From Sphagnum compactum (taxonomy: Eukaryota; Bryophyta; Sphagnopsida; Sphagnales): 64,000 bases of DNA. Positions 59,641 through 64,000 of the stretch are shown here, in pieces; within the stretch, counting starts at the first letter, position 1, and each line of letters starts with the position of its first letter. The notes under the pieces were generated by a model that saw only the letters and a list, made by a program, of their open reading frames with translations, did no database searches and had not been told where the DNA came from. The DNA lies in contig OZ234499.1 in the NCBI GenBank assembly GCA_965153455.1, positions 18,968,271 to 19,032,270 on the forward strand. The letters run 5' to 3'. Both the position numbers and the translations under genes were made by a program.

Positions 59641-60689
59641 ACGTGAGGAAGAACCCGCGCAAGGGGATTCATCGCCCTCAACAGCGAGAAGAACGTCGAT
59701 TTAAAGAATGCGAGAGGCGGGGCTCAAGAGAATGCTGCCGACGAGCATCTCTGAATCCTGGTTCCTCGAAGGGCCTGATGCATTCTTGCATCCGAAGTGC
59801 AACAAAAAATATGCAGATCTTCGATCGCACCTGCGAAGGGTTTTTCATCCTCCCGGGGCGATCGATACACGGCTGCGGGCCTGCGACTTCATACACCTGC
59901 GCTCGTTTTAGAACGTTGAATTCTGAAGGCATTTCGTGCACGCGTCGCCCGCGGTGGGTTGATCCGCGGGGACACCTAATATGGGTAAAACACCCGGAAT
60001 CGTTTCATCTCTTCATTCTGATTATTCAAATGCCCGGTTTTAATAATTACGTGTTTCCTTTATCTGTGGAATAACTTCACGGTTGCACTCTTTCGCATCG
60101 AGTGCATATGTATAGGCCTTCGGTTTCTTTTCCTGCTCACGATTGTTCTATGAAACGCACTTGTCGTGTCTGCATGTTTGCTCAGTGGCGCCACGCATCT
60201 TCGGTGCGAACGTCCCTCACGGGCAAAATCAAAACCCTCTGTCCGCGGTTGATTGCGCAGGCTAAAGATTCCCCTTATTAACGAGTGCTCTCTGTGAGAC
60301 TTCGTTCGCAAAAAAGATGCAGCACACACACGTATCATTTCTTTCTACCCTACAACTCCTGGATGTTCCCGGTGTTTTCTTTAGCCTTCCTTAAGCATTT
60401 ACCGGGGTGGCCTGTGGCCGCACATCCTTCGTCATCTTCGGATGCCATCGCGCGAGTGATCGTTGTGCGAGATGTGAAATTTATGGATTAATTCTGCCCA
60501 AAAAATCCTTGCGCCAATGTCAATTCTTTCCGACGATGAGCAATGTGAATGCGAGAAACTCACGATCAAGTTTCGTTCACCTGTCCCTAAACCCCGCCCG
60601 TCCCCCGGACTTAAGAGCGCGTCAGCAGCCCGATGGATGATAAGCCATTCATCAACGTTCTCGGCGATTTGCATCCGGATCTCGCAAAA

Positions 60690-61440
60690 GACTTCGGGTG
60701 TGCCGATCGCTGAAAAGGTGGATGGCAAGGTCCTGTCCGTGACGGTAAAATTCATTGCAGGCATCCGACAAGAAAGAATATCCAACATCATCTTCGTTCG
60801 CCTTGTCGACGATGTCGCCTCGAGCTATCGTCTGACCGATCTAGGCCGTCTGGAGTCCTAATAACAGTTGGTTCCTCATGACTTTGTTAGCCTCGCTGAA
60901 CAGCTTGCCGACCAGGTTTCGTAACGTGTCGATGGTGACAGCCTGACCATCGATCGTGCACGCCATGGGACCGATCCAAACGAGCCTCGGGATGTCCGGG
61001 CCATCCCCCAACACCGTGCATGCGAGGCGCATGGTCTCCCGGAGCCTGTTGAACGGCATGTCCTTGGCATTGTCACGGATGCAGGCCAGCCACTCATCAG
61101 CTTCGTGCCAGGGGATGGGGGGGTGATCGGGTTGCCACATCGGACGCACGAGTTGCATGAGGATCGTACACCTCCACCAATACTGGAGAATGGCTACGGG
61201 ACGGGTCACATGTCGCACATGTTCGAAGGCGCGGTTGGTGGATGAAGGGTCCGACTTCAAGTTGTTCACGATCAGGAACCTGATTATCGGACAACCGGTC
61301 TATAGCCCATGCTGAACGACCGGGCATGTTGGCGGTCGGCAAAGCTGCATCAACACCGAATGGATGTGAACAAGATCTTCTTCATCCGTGTTTGCATCTT
61401 GTCGACCTCGGATGTAAGAAATGAGATGGTCCAGCACATT
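60690..61440 (-). other. Inverted internal segment of copy B
   Basis: Both edges are collinear with copy A once the segment is flipped. On the left, plus-strand DLHPDLAK ends where minus-strand HTRSLL begins. On the right, minus-strand QNVLDHL meets plus-strand TGDDQSILWNP. The breakpoints lie within about 10 bp of 60690 and 61440. The 142-codon minus ORF (60841-61269) lies inside it. Confidence 0.8.
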
Positions 61441-62297
61441 TTGCACGGGCGACGATCAATCCATCCTGTGGAATCCAGATGCCTTGGCAATGTGGGCACG
61501 CGCCGCCGATCGTGTGCATGCATTGTTGTTTTTACTCATGCATTTCACCGCCGGCGATCCTCCTCGCGGCGAGGAGTACAAAAGCTATCTCATCCGGAAC
61601 ACGGAGCATTCTGATAGGATGTTCTATTGGTCGGCCGGCACCATCATGACTTTCCAAAGATACCACAAGGGCGCCAACGTGGGGCCGCCAGTCAAATTGA
61701 TCCCCCGTTTCCTACCTCCGAAACTCACTTCCTTGTTCGTCGAATATATGTTGCTGGTGAGGCCGGTGCAGTCCTTCATCGCCGATTTGCGCGAAAATAT
61801 CGACGTTGCCCTAGAATACATGAACGTTTGGGCCATGGAACAAGATGCGGCCATAGATGGCGGAGACGTTTCCAGTTTGGTGGCCACCGTGTTCCTCGAG
61901 CATGCGAATCTGGATCTTGGGATTGCAGATTATCGTCATCTCGCGGCTTACTTCGGCGGCGCCATCAAACAAAGTTATTGCACGGAATTTCCCATCGACG
62001 AGACATCAGGGCACTCTTCGCCACGGCCGCAAAACATTATGCTAACTGTTCGAACGATCACAGGTTCATGGACAGCCAGCAAATGTACACATACAAATTG
62101 GCCGCCGAAGCATGGCACCGCTTGTTACAACTTGACGGGAGCCCCGTCGATCCACCTCCGTCAGCACCTCCCACCACGGAGACTCCGACGCTTGTTCGCC
62201 ACCCCGACGCCCTTTGACCGTTGCCGCCTGAGTGCGCATCTCTCCTCGCATCGTTGATGTATTCCGTCGCACAGACTGACGCGCTCCTTGGTCCCGG

Positions 62298-62321
62298 GGT
62301 GAACCCACTTGAGGGTTCACC
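62298..62321. terminator. Perfect 9-bp hairpin after copy B
   Basis: GGTGAACCC and GGGTTCACC pair perfectly around a 6-nt loop, ~80 bp after the last codons of element copy B and ~60 bp before the LTR. It may be a subterminal structure of the element. Its role as terminator is only one possibility. Confidence 0.4.
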
Positions 62322-62380
62322 AATGTGAAGTTGCGGAAAGTTAGGACCGAAGGGCACGCTCCCGACTTCCAACTCTAGAA

Positions 62381-63096
62381 AGGGGTAGAGGGTCGAGTTG
62401 GAAGCCCCGGGATTAGACTAGGAAGAGGGACTAGCTTAGCTTGTGTGAATCTGTATCCAAAAACCAACCACGGGAGGTTAGTTTAGCATTCGGGACACCC
62501 TTGGGTGTTGGGACAAGCCACGGGCACTTGGACACACAAGACTCACCACGGCCCGAACTCGGGGGAAGCCATCACCTTCCCCCTTATAGTATTCTTTACA
62601 GCTCGCCACGGAGGCTACATCCAAATGGCACAAATTCTTGGGACTCCCGAAATGGAGTCCAGAAACTATCCCGACGGGACTCTTGGAACTTTGAACGGCC
62701 ATAACTCCCAACTCTATAGTCCGATCGTGACAAGTTCTAAACCAAAGTTGTAGCCCTTGTCAAGATCTTTCCAACGCCATGTTGCACTGGCTGAGGCGAC
62801 GTTGGGAAAGGGTCGATTCCCGACTTTTAGTGGTCGGGAGTCAAATTGCCAGTTTGACTCCCGGCCCTTCTTTTGCCCATAACTTGGGCTGCAGATGTCC
62901 GAATGGCCAATGCGAGGCCATTTTCGATATCTGCATTTCAAGACCTTTCCAATGACACCAAAAACACCTCAATGCAAGGTGTTTTGGGCCTTGCTGTTGA
63001 GCTCTGAACATTCAGGAGTGCCGGAGGACTCCAAACCTCTAACTTTTCCAAGTGTTGGGCTTCACCCTCACACTTGGCCAAAGTGGGGTTGCGACA
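62381..63096 (-). mobile_element. Solo LTR (Ty3-type, short subfamily, 716 bp)
   Basis: Nearly identical in order and length to the 3' LTR at 31046-31765. On the minus strand it starts TGTCGCAACCCC (63096) and ends in CCCTCTACCCCT (62381). The expected terminal CA is missing, so the last bases were lost or altered. TATA-like ACTATAAGGGGG lies near 62578-62590 on the minus strand. The palindrome is at 62835-62863. A weak polypurine-like GGGGAGGTGGGCAGA precedes the start, hinting at a remnant of internal sequence. Confidence 0.8.
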
Positions 63097-64000
63097 ATCT
63101 GCCCACCTCCCCGATAGCCTGCACACAAAGAAACTCTCATGAAACCGTCCTTGACTAGTCGTCGGCCTTGAGATGAATGGATAGACTCAATGGTTGTGGA
63201 TGGTCCGGATCAAAGAAGTGCAGTTTGTTTTGTACCACTGACCATTAGTTTGCAAAACCCCTGGACTTCACAAATATGGTCTCAAAGCCTAGTTTTGACA
63301 TGCGTGGGTCTGGGCATAAAGATTTTCTGCCCCCTCTAACATAATAACAATGCCACAAGACAGATGTTCTTGAGGCCTGCAACAGAATGAATGCATCCTA
63401 TGCATTCCATGTATCCTTCAGTGAGATCATTTCTGTCGTTGAAAAGAGAATTCTAGTCTAAAAAACAATGCATCACAGAAACTTGAGGAAACCTACCCTG
63501 TCTCTGCCTGGTGTGGTATCATTCACATCATCTTGCCACCTCAAGTAAGCTCTCTCTGAGATCACCCGAACAAAAGGACAGTCCAAAAAGATAAGCCAAC
63601 AATAGAGAGACGGTTCAGACTGATTGGTGTGTACAATGCTACGATAATTGGATGGGCTACAAGTTCATGATGGGAGATTCTACCTGGAAGCAGTTCATCG
63701 TTCAGTCTTTTTTTATTGATATACCGAAGGACATATTGCAAGGAAAAAAAGAGGGACTTGCCAGAAATGTTTTTTGTCCTGCAAACAACATAACAATGAA
63801 CATAACTTACAACCCACATCTTCCCTATAAAAATTGTCAAACAGTGTACTCATCAACCCTTGAGGATGAACCAACTCATTCACAAATAGTTGTACTGCAA
63901 CTATATCTGCACCAAAATTTCCAAATGACAGCTTGAATCTGCACCCCAAGTATCTCAGAAAATAGCTGGCTGGTGATGGTAAAACCTCTGTGTCAATCAA
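63097..64000. other. Stretch without assigned gene at the window end
   Basis: A minus-strand frame running off the window edge (64000-63713) reads EVLPSPASYFLRYLG, FKLSFGNFGADIVAVQLFVN and looks coding-like. Family not recognised; it may be an exon continuing outside the window. Confidence 0.3.

Larger units (their letters stand above)
59640..62330 (+). mobile_element. Zinc-finger / tyrosine-recombinase-like element, copy B
   Basis: A GC-rich, CpG-rich block. Near 59775-59900 a finger-like segment reads HPKCNKKYADLRSHLRRVFH. At 60625-60688 SSPMDDKPFINVLGDLHPDL matches copy A. From about 60690 to 61440 the homologous sequence is on the minus strand (HLISYIRGRQDANTDEEDLV, HVRHVTRPVAILQYWW, MACTIDGQAVTIDTLRNLVG, GYSFLSDACNEFYRHGQDLA). 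From 61443 it is again plus: SILWNPDALAMWARAADRVH, PPRGEEYKSYLIRNTEH, TFQRYHKGANVG, KLIPRFLPP, DYRHLAAYFGGAIK, DETSGHSS, then after a one-base deletion ATAAKHYANCSNDHRFMDSQ. The two flanks plus the flipped middle reproduce the order of copy A. The 3' half resembles a tyrosine-recombinase core. I also recall similar N-terminal regions in fungal telomere-linked helicase ORFs; no helicase part is seen here. Confidence 0.75.

Noticed and set aside
60432-60861. Overlapping 119- and 114-codon frames on opposite strands
   Set aside because: Both cross the inversion junction at about 60690; only parts of other frames match copy A.
61624-61887. 87-codon minus-strand frame
   Set aside because: Antisense shadow of the recombinase-like coding region.
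62298-62321. Helitron 3' end
   Set aside because: There is a hairpin but no CTRR terminus about 10 bp after it and no Rep/helicase signature.

Overview
The window looks like nuclear DNA of a land plant, most likely a fern. The evidence is two PLS-type pentatricopeptide repeat (PPR) relics worded like the large fern PPR families, a plant Ty3 chromovirus, a BED-finger hAT relic, short interstitial TTTAGGG tracts, split gene fragments with GT-AG introns, and very long AT-rich tracts of dispersed and tandem repeats. The fern assignment is inference from remembered family resemblance; no database was searched. The window is dominated by transposable elements. Almost every recognisable host-type gene in it is broken. 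Layout: 0-1.1 kb holds a minus-strand PPR relic that starts with an OSB-type PDF motif and ends in a fold-back. 2.3-4.4 kb is a decayed hAT transposase. 6.4-10.05 kb holds two direct copies of a ~1.07 kb repeat around a 29-30 bp minisatellite. 10.1-12.2 kb is a decayed zinc-finger element (copy A). 12.7-14.5 kb holds two FCP1/NIF-like phosphatase relics. 15.1-18.4 kb contains an 82-83 bp array, a solo LTR and two further arrays. 21.2-22.9 kb is a second PDF-PPR relic with an inverted middle. 23.6-24.4 kb is a palindrome-bearing 41-bp array. 25-26.6 kb is a large inverted repeat. 31-37.1 kb is a Ty3 chromovirus with an uninterrupted 1434-codon polyprotein and a 3' LTR but no matching 5' LTR. 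39.1-40.4 kb is a damaged p24-delta gene lacking its last exon. 41.0-42.7 kb is a 334-bp satellite. 43.5-44.0 kb is a SUV3 helicase fragment. 44.7-45.2 kb is an unknown 151-codon ORF. 51.5-52.7 kb has unknown host-type coding segments cut by a solo LTR (52.67-53.57 kb). 53.6-55.0 kb is a four-exon 2-oxoglutarate dioxygenase-like gene with one in-frame stop and one apparent frameshift. 59.6-62.3 kb is a GC-rich copy (copy B) of the zinc-finger element, followed by another LTR at 62.38-63.10 kb. The most interesting system is the zinc-finger element present as copies A and B. Compared at protein level the two are homologous over ~1.6 kb. The 3' half of copy B carries a tyrosine-recombinase-like set of residues (Arg in ARGEEY-type context, Lys, YRH, and GHSS followed by Tyr nine residues after His). 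Copy B also carries a clean ~750-bp internal inversion, and the two copies differ strongly in CpG content. Tyrosine-recombinase DNA transposons of Crypton type are not well known from plants, so this deserves checking. Other signals worth a second look are a palindrome conserved by covarying changes in all four LTRs, the 668-bp higher-order dimer structure of the 334-bp satellite with two hairpins per unit, the TE-like dioxygenase, and the PDF-PPR fusion.
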